NCBI RefSeq assembly: GCF_015752155.1
Contig: NZ_JADOVI010000007.1
Span: forward strand, 62,001-126,000
Length of the DNA stretch: 64,000 bases
Origin: Cryobacterium sp. MP_M3
GTDB lineage: Bacteria; Actinomycetota; Actinomycetes; Actinomycetales; Microbacteriaceae
Direction of reading: 5' to 3'
Part shown: positions 36,160 through 46,158 of the stretch, in pieces
How the letters are laid out: every line of letters starts with the position of its first letter
Numbering within the stretch: position 1 is the stretch's first letter
Program-made: the position numbers and the translations under genes
Notes under the pieces: generated by a model
Databases searched by the model: none
The model's input: only the letters and a program-made list of their open reading frames with translations
What the model was told of the DNA's origin: nothing

Positions 36160-37881
36160 TCAGGCGACCTGGCCGGCCGTCTCCGGTGCGTTCGCCAGCC
36201 GCACCCCGTGCGTTTCGCGGAGCATGTCCACGGCGAGTGCGACCTCGATCTGGCGGGTCGCGGCATCCCAGCCCAGCACCGGCGCGACCACGGCCGCCAG
36301 CTCGTCGAGCAGCGGCAGGCTGAGCTCGCCGCGGAAGGCCAGGCTGGTGCGGCGCAGCACCAGGTCGAGCAGGTGCATGACGGATTCCGTCGCGGCCAGG
36401 TACTCGATCTCCCGCCGGGTGTAGCCGGCATGGTTATCCAGCGGGGCGTCCGCTTCCTCGGTGAGCCAGTCGATCACGTCGGCGGCGCGGGTGCCGTACC
36501 GGCCGAGCAGGGCTGCGGCGCGGGAGGCGCCCACCTCGTCGCCGTGCGCCGTGACCCAGACCTGGTGCGCGGCGTCCGTGACGGGGAAGTCACGCCCGCC
36601 GCCGATGGCGAGGCCCGTCGTCGACACCACCCGGGCCACGCCGAGCAGGGCGAGGATGTCCCCGCTGAGGTGCTCGGCGAGGGCGCGGAACGTGGTCCAC
36701 TTGCCGCCGACCAGGCTCAGCAGCGTGCCGGGGCGGGCGCCGAGCGGCCGGGATTCGATCCGGTAGTCGCGGGAGACGAAGCCGGGCTGTTCGTCGTCGT
36801 GCCGGGGCAGCGGGCGCACCCCCGCGAAGCGGAAGACGATCTGCGACCGGTCGACGGCGACATCTGGGAAAACGTGCGTGACCAGCTCGAAGAAGTAGTC
36901 GACCTCGTCTTCGGTGCAGCGGGCCGGCTGGGTCATGTCGTGTTCGAGGTCGGTCGTGCCGACCAGCACCCGGCCGGCGAGCGGGTAGATCAGCACGATG
37001 CGGCCGTCCTTGTGCTCGAAGAAGATCTCGCGCCCGCCGGTCGCAGCCAGCAGTTCGGGGTTGTCGAGCACGATGTGCGAGCCCTTGGTGCCGCCCATGT
37101 AAGCGCTGGCCTGGCCGAGGGCCTCGTTGGTGAGGTCCGTCCACGGTCCGGAGGTGTTGACGACGACGTCGGCCTGGAAGCTGAACTCCTCCCCGGTGAC
37201 CGTGTTGCGCAGGCGCACGCCGTCGGCATCCATCGCCACCGCCTCGAGGTAGTTGGCGCTGCGGGCGTGCGGGCCGGCGGCGAGGCCGTCGCCGAGCACG
37301 TCGAGGGCGAGGCGCTCCGGGTCGTGCATCGAGGCGTCGTAGTAGGTGGCCGTGTACTTGAGCGACGGGTTCAGCCGGGGAAGCTGGCGCAGCGACTCCT
37401 TCGCCCCGCGGAACTCATGCCGGGGGACGTTGCCGCCGTCACGCGAGAAGGAGTCGTACAGGGTGAGCCCGACCTTGATCAGCAGGGCGCCGCGCTCCTG
37501 CGCCGCTCCCTGCCGATGGGAGAGGAAACGCAGCGGTGCGCTCAGCACCCCGGAGAACGTGGAGAAGATGGGCACGGTGGTCTTCAGCGGCTTCACATAG
37601 TGCGGGGCCGTCTTCAGCAGCGCGTTGCGCTCTTCGACCGACTCCTTGACCAGGCGGAACTCGCCGTTCTCGAGGTATCGCACCCCGCCGTGGATCATGT
37701 GCGAGGAGGCGGCCGACGCCCCGGACACGTAGTCGCCCTTGTCGACGATGACCACGTCGACGCCCTGCAGGGCCAGGTCGCGGAAGGTGGCGATGCCGTT
37801 GATGCCGGCCCCGATGATGAGGACCTGCGCGCGGGGATCGGCCTGGACGGCCTTCTGGGCCTGGATCGCTGTATTCTGCAC
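36160..37881 (-). CDS. glpD: Aerobic glycerol-3-phosphate dehydrogenase
   Basis: A 573-residue FAD enzyme oxidising glycerol-3-phosphate to dihydroxyacetone phosphate and reducing the quinone pool at the membrane. FAD-binding motif is VLIIGAGINGIATFRDLALQG with DVVIVDKGDYVSGASAASS; MIHGGVRYLE, GGKWTTFRALAEHL and the C-terminal GlpO-type domain (about 400-560) follow. It starts with GTG. It is the first gene of the minus-strand glp run and is divergent from the SorC-type regulator, with an operator-like dyad between them. Confidence 0.94.
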   Translation of the reverse strand: MQNTAIQAQKAVQADPRAQVLIIGAGINGIATFRDLALQGVDVVIVDKGDYVSGASAASSHMIHGGVRYLENGEFRLVKESVEERNALLKTAPHYVKPLKTTVPIFSTFSGVLSAPLRFLSHRQGAAQERGALLIKVGLTLYDSFSRDGGNVPRHEFRGAKESLRQLPRLNPSLKYTATYYDASMHDPERLALDVLGDGLAAGPHARSANYLEAVAMDADGVRLRNTVTGEEFSFQADVVVNTSGPWTDLTNEALGQASAYMGGTKGSHIVLDNPELLAATGGREIFFEHKDGRIVLIYPLAGRVLVGTTDLEHDMTQPARCTEDEVDYFFELVTHVFPDVAVDRSQIVFRFAGVRPLPRHDDEQPGFVSRDYRIESRPLGARPGTLLSLVGGKWTTFRALAEHLSGDILALLGVARVVSTTGLAIGGGRDFPVTDAAHQVWVTAHGDEVGASRAAALLGRYGTRAADVIDWLTEEADAPLDNHAGYTRREIEYLAATESVMHLLDLVLRRTSLAFRGELSLPLLDELAAVVAPVLGWDAATRQIEVALAVDMLRETHGVRLANAPETAGQVA

Positions 37882-37973
37882 TGTTCGCTCACTTCTGTGT
37901 GGGTTCGCAGCCGTGAAGCACTCACAGCCGGCTCAACGTCGATTTGCACTCCGGGCAAACCTCGTGGGTCAAT

Positions 37974-38009
37974 ACAGCTTGAATACTTCGACACAAACGG
38001 TCAAGCTGT
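37974..38009. promoter_or_regulatory. Inverted repeat in the glpD-regulator gap, candidate operator
   Basis: ACAGCTTGA (37974-37982) and TCAAGCTGT (38001-38009) are perfect complements with an 18-nt spacer containing ATACTTCGACACAAACGG. The site is in the divergent region between glpD (start 37881) and the SorC-type regulator (start 38035), close to the latter. A likely binding site for that regulator. Confidence 0.55.
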
Positions 38010-38034
38010 CTGAACATATGTGCAAGGAGCGGGA

Positions 38035-39012
38035 ATGACTCTGCCGAACGATCCGCCGCTGTCCGACCGGACCAACGACGCCCTCACCGCGGCCCACCTG
38101 TACTACCTGCAGGACCTGACGATGGATGCGATCGCGCACGAGCTGCACACCTCCAGATCCTCGGTTTCCCGCCTGCTCAGCCAGGCCAGGGCGACCGGGC
38201 TGGTGGACATCCAGGTGCGCTCCCCGCTCGACGCCACCAGCCGGCTGGAACGGCTCATCCTCGAGCGCCACCAGGTCACCGCGCACGTCGTACCGGTCGC
38301 CGACCACGCCAGCGACGTCGACCGGCTGGAGCGGGTGGCTCTCTCGGTTGCACGGATTCTCGGCCAGTACTTCGATTCGAACATGACGATGGGGATCGCC
38401 TGGGGCTCGACCATGAACGCGATCAGCCGGCATGTCACCCCCAAGCGCACCCACAACTCGCAGATCGTGCAGCTCAACGGCGCCGGCAACATGCGCACGA
38501 CCGGCCTCGACTACGCCAGCGAGATCCTGCGCCGGTTCGGCGACGCGTTCGGCGCCCATGTCGAGCAGTTCCCGGTGCCCGCCTTCTTCGACGACCCGGC
38601 CACCCGGCAGGCGTTCTGGCGGGAACGCGGCGTGACCCGGCTGCTCGACATGCAGGCCCGGATGGACGTGGCCCTGTTCGGCCTCGGCTCGCCGTTCTCG
38701 GATGTCCCCAGCCACGTCTACGCCGGCGGTTACCTCGAGGACGAGGACTACGACGCCCTCGGCCGGGGCGGCGTCGTCGGCGACGTGGCCACGGTCTTCT
38801 TCCGCGCGGACGGCTCCACCGACGGCATCCCGCTGAACGAACGCAGCACCGGCCCCGACTTCGCCGTTCTGCGCCGCACCCCGCGGCGGATCTGCGTCGT
38901 GTCCGGCAGCTCCAAGATGCCCAGTCTCCGCGGCGCCCTGGCCGCCCGGGTGATCACCGACCTCTACATCGACGAGGGAACCGCCCGGGAACTGGTCTCG
39001 GCCGACGCGTGA
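38035..39012 (+). CDS. SorC/DeoR-type sugar-binding transcriptional regulator
   Basis: A 325-residue regulator. An N-terminal helix-turn-helix (about 15-60; LTMDAIAHELHTSRSSVSRLLSQA) leads to a sugar-binding domain (about 65-320) with GIAWGSTM, QLNGAGNMRTTG, DVALFGLGSP and the C-terminal VVSGSSKMPSLRGAL, the pattern of SorC effector domains that bind phosphorylated sugars. ATG 38035 has AAGGAGCGGGA upstream. Divergence from glpD and the dyad at 37974-38009 point to control of the glycerol genes, perhaps by glycerol-3-phosphate; that is inference. Confidence 0.87.
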   Translation: MTLPNDPPLSDRTNDALTAAHLYYLQDLTMDAIAHELHTSRSSVSRLLSQARATGLVDIQVRSPLDATSRLERLILERHQVTAHVVPVADHASDVDRLERVALSVARILGQYFDSNMTMGIAWGSTMNAISRHVTPKRTHNSQIVQLNGAGNMRTTGLDYASEILRRFGDAFGAHVEQFPVPAFFDDPATRQAFWRERGVTRLLDMQARMDVALFGLGSPFSDVPSHVYAGGYLEDEDYDALGRGGVVGDVATVFFRADGSTDGIPLNERSTGPDFAVLRRTPRRICVVSGSSKMPSLRGALAARVITDLYIDEGTARELVSADA

Positions 39013-39114
39013 ACAGGCCGGCCCTCGCCGGGTCGTGACCGTGCGAATCCTGCACACCGCGGGGCGGGAATTATCCGGCGGCCGGGGCGTTGAGCTATAA
39101 CTAGTAGTAAGAAA

Positions 39115-39241
39115 CGTGCTCCGGGGTCGGTGTAAGTCCGAACCGGCGGTGAAAGTCCGCGACCCGTTCCGCCCTCGGGCGAAACGGTTGAGCTGGTGAA
39201 ATTCCAGCACCGACGGTTAAAGTCCGGATGAGAGGCGCACG
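39115..39241 (+). ncRNA. FMN riboswitch (RFN element)
   Basis: The conserved RFN sequence is clear: GGGGTCGGTGTAAGTCCGAA and CCGGCGGTGAAAGTCC near the 5' side, GCTGGTGAAATTCCAGCACC, then GACGGTTAAAGTCCGGATGA with GAGAGGCGC at the 3' side. P1 can pair CGTGC (39115-39119) with GCACG (39237-39241). It precedes ribD by 113 nt; the leader in between contains a possible hairpin (GGGTCG around 39261 with CGACCC near 39288) that could be the expression platform. A TATAAC box lies at 39096-39101. FMN should shut the rib operon off. Confidence 0.96.
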
Positions 39242-39353
39242 AGTCGAGAAATCCCGTCAGGGGTCGATCGGCGGGTTTCGCCCTGCGCGCGACCCACACG
39301 GTGTTCGCACACCATTTCCCCGGAGTTCGTTGCAGAAACGGACGAGGACGGGC

Positions 39354-40370
39354 ATGGACCAGGACGCGGCACTCGAACGCTCCATGCGGCGCGCCCTCGA
39401 ACTGGCCGCCAACGGGCCGGCCACCGGGCCGAATCCCCGCGTCGGCTGCGTCATCCTGTCGGCCGGCGGAGAAGTGCTCGCCGAGGGCTGGCACCGCGGC
39501 GCCGGAACGGCTCATGCCGAGGTCGACGCTCTCGGCCGGCTGCCCGTCGGCGGTGCCCGCGGCGCGACCGCCGTGGTCACCCTCGAACCCTGCAACCACA
39601 CCGGCCGCACCGGCCCCTGCGCGCTCGCCCTGATCGAAGCCGGCATCGCCCGGGTGGTCTACGCCGTGTCCGACCCCGGCCACGAGTCCTCCGGTGGCGC
39701 CGACCGGCTGCGCGAGCACGGGATCGACGTGCTCGGCGGGCTCCTCGAGGCCGAGGTCTCCGCCTTCCTCGGCGACTGGCTCACCGCGGCCCGGCTCGGC
39801 CGGCCGTTCGTCACGCTCAAGTGGGCGTCCAGCCTCGACGGCCGCGCCGCCGCCGACGACGGCTCCAGCCGGTGGATCACCGGCCCGGAGGCCCGCCAGG
39901 ACGTGCACCGGCGGCGGTCAGCGGCCGACGCGATCATCGTCGGCACCGGGACCGCCCTCGCCGACGACCCGGCGCTCACCGCCCGGGACGCCGCCGGGGC
40001 GCTGCTGCCCGGCCAGCCGCTGCCCGTCGTGATCGGCGGCCGCGGCATCCCGGCGGATGCCGCGCTCCGCTCCCACCCCCGGGCTCCGCTGTTCTTCACC
40101 ACCCACGACCTCGCGGCCGTGCTGGCCGACCTGCACGGGCGCGGCATCCGTCACGCCTTCATCGAGGGCGGGCCCACGCTGGCCAGCGCGTTCGTCGCGG
40201 CCGGGCTTGTGGACGAGTACCTCGTCTACCTGGCGCCCACGCTGCTCGGCGGCGGGCGGCTGGCGCTCGGCGACATCGGGGTGACCGGCATCGACGGGCA
40301 ACACCGCCTGACCATCGAACACTGCGACCGGCTCGGCGAGGACGTCCTCATCGTGGCCCGGCCGAGATAG
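39354..40370 (+). CDS. ribD: Bifunctional riboflavin deaminase/reductase
   Basis: A 338-residue enzyme performing the second and third steps of riboflavin synthesis. The deaminase domain (about 1-145) has TAHAEVDALG and LEPCNHTGRTGPC for zinc and catalysis. The reductase domain (about 150-335) has TLKWASSLDGRAAADDGSSRWITG, IIVGTGTALADDPALTAR and FIEGGPTLASAFVAAGLVDE (quoted in segments). ATG 39354 has GAGGACG upstream. It is the first gene behind the FMN riboswitch; ribE starts 7 nt after its stop. Confidence 0.95.
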   Translation: MDQDAALERSMRRALELAANGPATGPNPRVGCVILSAGGEVLAEGWHRGAGTAHAEVDALGRLPVGGARGATAVVTLEPCNHTGRTGPCALALIEAGIARVVYAVSDPGHESSGGADRLREHGIDVLGGLLEAEVSAFLGDWLTAARLGRPFVTLKWASSLDGRAAADDGSSRWITGPEARQDVHRRRSAADAIIVGTGTALADDPALTARDAAGALLPGQPLPVVIGGRGIPADAALRSHPRAPLFFTTHDLAAVLADLHGRGIRHAFIEGGPTLASAFVAAGLVDEYLVYLAPTLLGGGRLALGDIGVTGIDGQHRLTIEHCDRLGEDVLIVARPR

Positions 40371-40377
40371 GGGAAGC

Positions 40378-41006
40378 ATGTTCACCGGAATCATCGAGGA
40401 ACTCGGCCGGATCGAGCGGGTCGAACCGTCGGCGGATGCCGTGCGCCTCACCGTGCGCGGCCCCCTGGTCGTCGCCGACGCCGGGCACGGCGACTCGATC
40501 TCGGTCAGCGGGGTCTGCCTCACCGTCGTGGAGCGCACCGAGGAGACGTTCACGGCGGATGTGATGGCCCAGACCCTGAGGATGTCGACCCTCTCCGGCG
40601 CCACCGCCGGCACCCCGGTGAACCTGGAACGGGCCGCGCTGGTCGGCGGCCGCCTGGGCGGGCACATCGTGCAGGGCCACATCGACGGCACCAGCGAATT
40701 GCTCACGATCACGCCCGGCGAGGCCTGGCGGGTGCTCCGGTTCAGCCTCTCCCCCGAACTCGCCCCGCTCGTCACGAGCAAGGGGTCCATCGCCGTCGAC
40801 GGCGTCTCGCTGACCGTGAGCGACATCAGCCCCGCGGATGCCGCCGAGCAGTGGTTCGACGTCTCGCTCATCCCCGAAACCCTCACCGCGACGACGCTCG
40901 GAGAGCGTTCGGTCGGCGACCGCGTCAACATCGAAACCGACATCCTGGCCCGCCACGTCGAGCGCATGCTCGACCTGGCGGCCGCCGGATCGAAAAGGAG
41001 CCTGTC

Positions 41007-41010
<4 letters not shown>
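40378..41010 (+). CDS. ribE: Riboflavin synthase alpha subunit
   Basis: A 210-residue enzyme that dismutates two lumazines to riboflavin. It has two lumazine-binding repeats, the first opening MFTGIIEELGRIERVEP with SVSGVCLTVVE, the second GGHIVQGHIDGTSELL with SIAVDGVSLTVSDI. Length is typical. Its TGA overlaps the ribBA start (ATGA at 41007-41010). Confidence 0.95.
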
Positions 41011-42265
<1,255 letters not shown>

Positions 42266-42269
<4 letters not shown>

Positions 42270-42739
42270 GCGGAGCAGGTTCACCCGTGATCGCCGCCGA
42301 CGGCACTGGGCTGAGAATCGTGATCGTCGCCGGGCGGTGGCACGACGTGATCACCGACGGGCTGATCGCGGGCGCCACGCGCGTGCTCGAGGCCTCCGGC
42401 GCGAGCTTCAGCCTGGTGCGCGTGCCCGGCAGCTTCGAACTGCCCGTCGCCTGCAATGTGGCGCTGGAGAACGGGGCGGATGCCGTCGTCGCCCTCGGCG
42501 TCATCATCCGTGGCGGCACGCCCCACTTCGAGTACGTCTCGGCCGCGGCCACGGACGGACTCACCCGGGTCGCCCTGGACGCCGGCAAGCCGGTCGGCTT
42601 CGGCGTGCTCACCCTCGACGACGAGCAGCAGGGCCTCGACCGGGCCGGCCTGCCCGGGTCGAAGGAGGACAAGGGAGAGGAAGCCGCGTCGGCTGCGATC
42701 GCGACCGCGCAGGTGCTCCGCCAGTTGCGCGCGCGCTGA
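42266..42739 (+). CDS. ribH: 6,7-dimethyl-8-ribityllumazine synthase
   Basis: A 157-residue lumazine synthase condensing the RibD and RibB products. Motifs: IVIVAGRWHDVITDGLI (phosphate/aromatic site), VPGSFELPVACNVAL, ALGVIIRGGTPHFEYVSAAA with the catalytic His, and GVLTLDDEQQGLDRAG. It overlaps ribBA by ATGA and is the last gene of the riboflavin operon. Confidence 0.96.
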
Positions 42740-42770
42740 GCCGCGCCTCGCGGCGCGCTCGGCGGCGCAC

Positions 42771-42835
42771 GGTGGTCGAGCCTGTCGAGACCACACGAGA
42801 CCACACGAGACGTGATTTCGACAGGCTCAATCACC
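42771..42835. repeat. Inverted repeat of the TTTCGACAGGCTCAA family
   Basis: A 65-bp element with 20-bp arms (42771-42790 and 42816-42835; 17 of 20 positions pair) and a centre of two direct copies of CCACACGAGA (42791-42810). The right 24 nt match 216-239 at all but one base. It lies in the 282-nt gap between ribH and the MFS gene; the rest of that gap shows no gene. Confidence 0.85.
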
Positions 42836-43021
42836 GCGCAGATCGTTACCTGAGCGTTAGCCTGGGATTGGCTCCCGGTCGCCCCCGGACGTAGGGTGCA
42901 CTGTGGCCGTCACAAGCGGTCACCTCATCGTGCGGTCCCGGGGGGGCAGCCGCCGGCGCCTGATCGGCGTCGCACCTGCCGACCGGGTTCCGCTTCGCGT
43001 CAACCCCGGAGCGACTCCTCA

Positions 43022-44380
43022 ATGTCAGCACCCATCACGTCGGCCCTCCCGGCCACCACGGCAGCCCCCACGAACCCGCGCAGCCGGGTCGTGCTCGCCA
43101 GTCTCATCGGCACGACCATCGAGTTCTACGACTTCTACGTCTACGCCACGGCCGCCGTGCTCGTCTTCCCGCACCTGTTCTTCCCCACCGGGAACGAGAC
43201 CACGGCGCTGCTCGCGTCGTTCGCGGTCTTCGGCGCCGCCATGGTGGCCCGCCCGATCGGCGCCCTCGTCTTCGGCCACTTCGGCGACCGGAGGGGGCGC
43301 AAGGCGACCCTGGTCGGCGCGCTGCTGACCATGGGCATCGCCACGTTCCTGATCGGGCTGTTGCCCACCTACGGCCAGGTCGGCTGGTTCGCCCCGCTGC
43401 TGCTCGTCATACTGCGGCTCGCCCAGGGCTTCGCGCTCGGCGGGGAGTGGAGCGGCGCGGCCCTGGTCGCGACCGAGAACGCGCCGGCCGGCAAACGCGC
43501 CTGGTACGGCACCTTCCCGCAGGTCGGCGCCCCGCTCGGCTTCATCATCGCGAACGGGCTGTTCCTCGCGATCGCCCTGGCCCTGCCGTCGACCGACCCG
43601 ACCCGCCCCTCCGACGCGTTCCTCGAGTGGGCCTGGCGCATCCCGTTCCTGTTCTCCGCCGTGATGGTCATCGTCGGCCTCTGGGTGCGCCTGCGCCTGG
43701 TGGAGAGCGACGCGTTCACCAAGGTCGTCGCCACCAAGCGGGTGGAAAAGCTGCCACTGGCCGCGGTGTTCAAGTCGAACTGGCGCGAACTGATCCTGGG
43801 CACCTTCATCATGCTGGCGACCTACGTGCTGTTCTACCTGATGACCACATTCACGCTCGGCTACGGCCGGGCCGCCACCGATGCCCCGGTGCCGGGGCTC
43901 GGTTACAGCTACAACAACTTCATCCTGATGATGATCGTCGGGGTGCTGTTCTTCGGTGCGTTCACCCTCGCCTCCGGCCCGTGGGCCGATACGCACGGCC
44001 GCCGGAAGACGCTCATCTTCGTCACCCTGGCGATCATCGGGTTCGGCCTGCTCTTCGTGCCGCTGCTCGGCGCCGGATTCGTCGGTGTGATGGCCTTCCT
44101 GATCCTCGGCTTTTCACTGATGGGCATGACCTTCGGGCCGATGGGCGCGCTGCTGCCCGAACTGTTCCCCACGAACGTGCGCTACACCGGCTCGGCCTTC
44201 GCCTACAACATGAGCTCGATCCTCGGCGCCGCCGTGGCCCCGTTCATCGCCATCTGGCTCTGGACCCTCGGCGAGGGCAGCCCGTTCTGGGTCGGCGTGT
44301 ACCTGGCGGTGATGGCGGCGCTGACCCTCGTCGCGCTGCTGCTGAGCCGCGAGACCCGCGACATCGACATCGAGGCCTGA
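43022..44380 (+). CDS. MFS transporter, metabolite:H+ symporter (MHS) family
   Basis: A 452-residue permease with 12 predicted helices. The family start SLIGTTIEFYDFYVYATAAVLVF (in parts), the loop GHFGDRRGRKATLVG between helices 2 and 3, and LRLAQGFALGGEWSGAALVATENAP identify the MHS group, whose members carry citrate, alpha-ketoglutarate, proline/betaine or shikimate with protons. The substrate is not readable. ATG 43022 is the first start consistent with the family N-terminus; GGAG lies about 11 nt upstream. Confidence 0.92.
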   Translation: MSAPITSALPATTAAPTNPRSRVVLASLIGTTIEFYDFYVYATAAVLVFPHLFFPTGNETTALLASFAVFGAAMVARPIGALVFGHFGDRRGRKATLVGALLTMGIATFLIGLLPTYGQVGWFAPLLLVILRLAQGFALGGEWSGAALVATENAPAGKRAWYGTFPQVGAPLGFIIANGLFLAIALALPSTDPTRPSDAFLEWAWRIPFLFSAVMVIVGLWVRLRLVESDAFTKVVATKRVEKLPLAAVFKSNWRELILGTFIMLATYVLFYLMTTFTLGYGRAATDAPVPGLGYSYNNFILMMIVGVLFFGAFTLASGPWADTHGRRKTLIFVTLAIIGFGLLFVPLLGAGFVGVMAFLILGFSLMGMTFGPMGALLPELFPTNVRYTGSAFAYNMSSILGAAVAPFIAIWLWTLGEGSPFWVGVYLAVMAALTLVALLLSRETRDIDIEA

Positions 44381-44402
44381 CCCGTCTACCGACCGTGCGC
44401 TG

Positions 44403-44472
44403 GCGACTGTTGCCCAATCGGACGAGTGTTGCCGGCATGCCGGTGACACTCGTCCGAACGGGCAACAGTCGC
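44403..44472. repeat. 70-bp near-perfect palindrome between convergent MFS and ABC genes
   Basis: Arm 44403-44429 pairs with 44446-44472 except for two bases: 13 bp (GCGACTGTTGCCC) plus 12 bp (TCGGACGAGTGT). The centre CCGGCATGCCGG is itself a 12-bp palindrome. It begins 22 nt after the MFS stop and ends 11 nt before the ABC permease stop, so it can serve as a bidirectional terminator. Confidence 0.85.
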
Positions 44473-44483
44473 GTCGCGCTGCC

Positions 44484-45311
44484 TCAGTCTAGGAAGAGGG
44501 CGCGCAGCCTGCCGGTGGTGAGGACCAGGCCGACGAGGATCATGGCCAGGTAGTAGAGCACGTGCCAGAGCAGCCCGGCGTCGACCTGCCCGGTGGTCAG
44601 GCCGCGAACGAGTTCGACGCCGTGCCAGAGCGGCAACGCCTGGATCAGGTACTGGATCGGCTGCGGGTACACGCTGAGCGGGTAGAACGTCGCCGAGAAG
44701 AGGAACATCGGCAGCATCACGAAGTTGACCCAGTCCATCTGCTGGAACGTCTTCAGGTAACTGGTGACCGCCATCCCCACGCTTGCGAACCCGAAGGCGA
44801 TCAGCAGCACGGCGGGCAGCGCCAGCAACGCCCACCAGGACAGGTTCAGCCCGAGTACCTGCATGACCACCATGAACCCGGTCGCGTAGAGGCCGCCGCG
44901 CAGCAGCGCCAGGGAGATCTCGCCGAGCGCGACATCCAGCGGGCCGAGTGAGGTGGACAGCATCCCTTCGTAGAGTCTCGCGAACTGCATCTTGAAGAAC
45001 ACGTTCCAGGTGGAGTCGTAGATGGCGCCGTTCATCGCGGCGACGGCGAGCAGCGCCGGGGCGATGAACGCGGCGTAGGGCACCTGCTGGCCGGATGCCG
45101 TCGTGACGGTGCCGATCAGGGCGCCGAGGCCGAGGCCCATCGACAGCAGGTAGAAGATCGGCTCGAAGAACCCGCTCACCACGACCAGCCAGTTGGTGCT
45201 CCGGGTGGCCCGCCAGCCGCGGGCCATCACGCTGCGCGCGTTGCCGGCGTAGAGGGCGCCGAACGGGCGCGCCGCCGCGGGCGCCGGCCGCACGTCGTCG
45301 ACCTCGGTCAC
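44484..45311 (-). CDS. ABC-2 type permease (NodJ/DrrB-like), second
   Basis: A 275-residue exporter permease with six helices. GFFEPIFYLLSMGLGLGALI and the Pro-rich LPMFLFSATFYPLSVYPQPI are typical of the NodJ/daunorubicin DrrB family. The GTG start at 45311 overlaps the stop of the paralogous permease (GTGA). It probably forms a heterodimeric channel with that protein and the DrrA-like ATPase; cargo could be a lipid, drug or oligosaccharide. Confidence 0.88.
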   Translation of the reverse strand: MTEVDDVRPAPAAARPFGALYAGNARSVMARGWRATRSTNWLVVVSGFFEPIFYLLSMGLGLGALIGTVTTASGQQVPYAAFIAPALLAVAAMNGAIYDSTWNVFFKMQFARLYEGMLSTSLGPLDVALGEISLALLRGGLYATGFMVVMQVLGLNLSWWALLALPAVLLIAFGFASVGMAVTSYLKTFQQMDWVNFVMLPMFLFSATFYPLSVYPQPIQYLIQALPLWHGVELVRGLTTGQVDAGLLWHVLYYLAMILVGLVLTTGRLRALFLD

Positions 45312-46144
45312 TTGTTCAGCCTCCCCGCGGCAACCCGGCGCGCCCAGGTCCAGCCGAGGCCGAGCAGCGCGGCCAGGTAGAGCACGTGCAGGGCGCTGAG
45401 CCAGATCGGCTCCTCCGCGCCGTAGGTGAACACCCGGGACAGCTGGGTGCCGTGCCAGAGCGGCGAGATCCAGCCGATCCATTGCAGCCACCCCGGCAGC
45501 ACGCTGAGCGGGAAGAAGGTGCCGGAGAACAGTGTCATCGGCAGGATGACGAACCGCATCACCATGGCCAGCTGCCCCGTGTCCTCGGTCAGGGTGGCGG
45601 TGTACGCCATCAGCACCGCGCCGAAGCCCAGGCCGGTCAGCAGCGCGGCGAAGACGGCGAGGAAACCGGCCGGCGACGGGACCGCGCCGAAGACGAGCAT
45701 GAAGGCGTAGTAGATGCCGCAGGTGACCAGCATCCGGGCGGTCACCGAGATCACGATGCCGTTGATGATCTGGCCGGGCGCGATCGGGGCGGCGTTCATA
45801 CCGTAGAAGACGGGGTTCCACTTGAAGCCGAGCATGATCGGATAGGTGAACTCCTCGCTGGCGACGGTGATCGCCGCGCTCGCGAGGAGGGCAGGAGCGA
45901 CGAAGGCCAGGTAGCTGACGCCGGCGACGGCATCCGGTCCCAGGTTCGCGTCGACGAGGGTGGCCAGGCCGACCCCCATCGCGTAGAGGTAGATGACCGG
46001 GTTGCCGATCGCGGTCACGACCACCGTCTGCGCGTAGGAGCGCATCACCCGGAAGCGATGCTCAGCCACATACCAGGACCCCCAGCGGCGCACCCGGCGG
46101 GTCGCCCGGATGGCGTCGTCGGCGGCTGTCTCGAGGGTGCTCAT
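45308..46144 (-). CDS. ABC-2 type permease (NodJ/DrrB-like), first
   Basis: A 278-residue six-helix permease. IGNPVIYLYAMGVGLATLVD and FVILPMTLFSGTFFPLSVLPG correspond to the two hallmark regions seen in its neighbour, so the two are paralogues. The start is ATG 46144. A 14-bp duplication has placed a second identical ATG context at 46158, where the ATPase stop overlaps; that upstream ATG reads only M-S-T-L-E and stops, at a TGA that overlaps this gene's ATG. Confidence 0.9.
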   Translation of the reverse strand: MSTLETAADDAIRATRRVRRWGSWYVAEHRFRVMRSYAQTVVVTAIGNPVIYLYAMGVGLATLVDANLGPDAVAGVSYLAFVAPALLASAAITVASEEFTYPIMLGFKWNPVFYGMNAAPIAPGQIINGIVISVTARMLVTCGIYYAFMLVFGAVPSPAGFLAVFAALLTGLGFGAVLMAYTATLTEDTGQLAMVMRFVILPMTLFSGTFFPLSVLPGWLQWIGWISPLWHGTQLSRVFTYGAEEPIWLSALHVLYLAALLGLGWTWARRVAAGRLNK

Positions 46145-46158
46145 TCGAGGGTGCTCAT
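46131..46158. repeat. 14-bp tandem duplication at the ATPase-permease junction
   Basis: TCGAGGGTGCTCAT occurs twice in a row (46131-46144 and 46145-46158), with TCGA of a third copy. The unit carries a start codon (CAT, read on minus) and is not a multiple of three. Confidence 0.95.
46141..46158 (-). CDS. Five-codon relay reading frame (MSTLE)
   Basis: ATG at 46158 overlaps the ATPase stop (ATGA), encodes five residues and stops at TGA 46143-46141, which overlaps the permease ATG at 46144 (ATGA again). A ribosome ending the ATPase could re-initiate twice in series. It may instead be a by-product of the duplication with no role. Confidence 0.4.
   Translation of the reverse strand: MSTLE

Noticed and set aside
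35104..38013. 969-residue open frame antisense to glpF and glpD
   Set aside because: Arg/Gly/Ala/Asp-rich shadow of the sense genes, with no domain or ribosome site.
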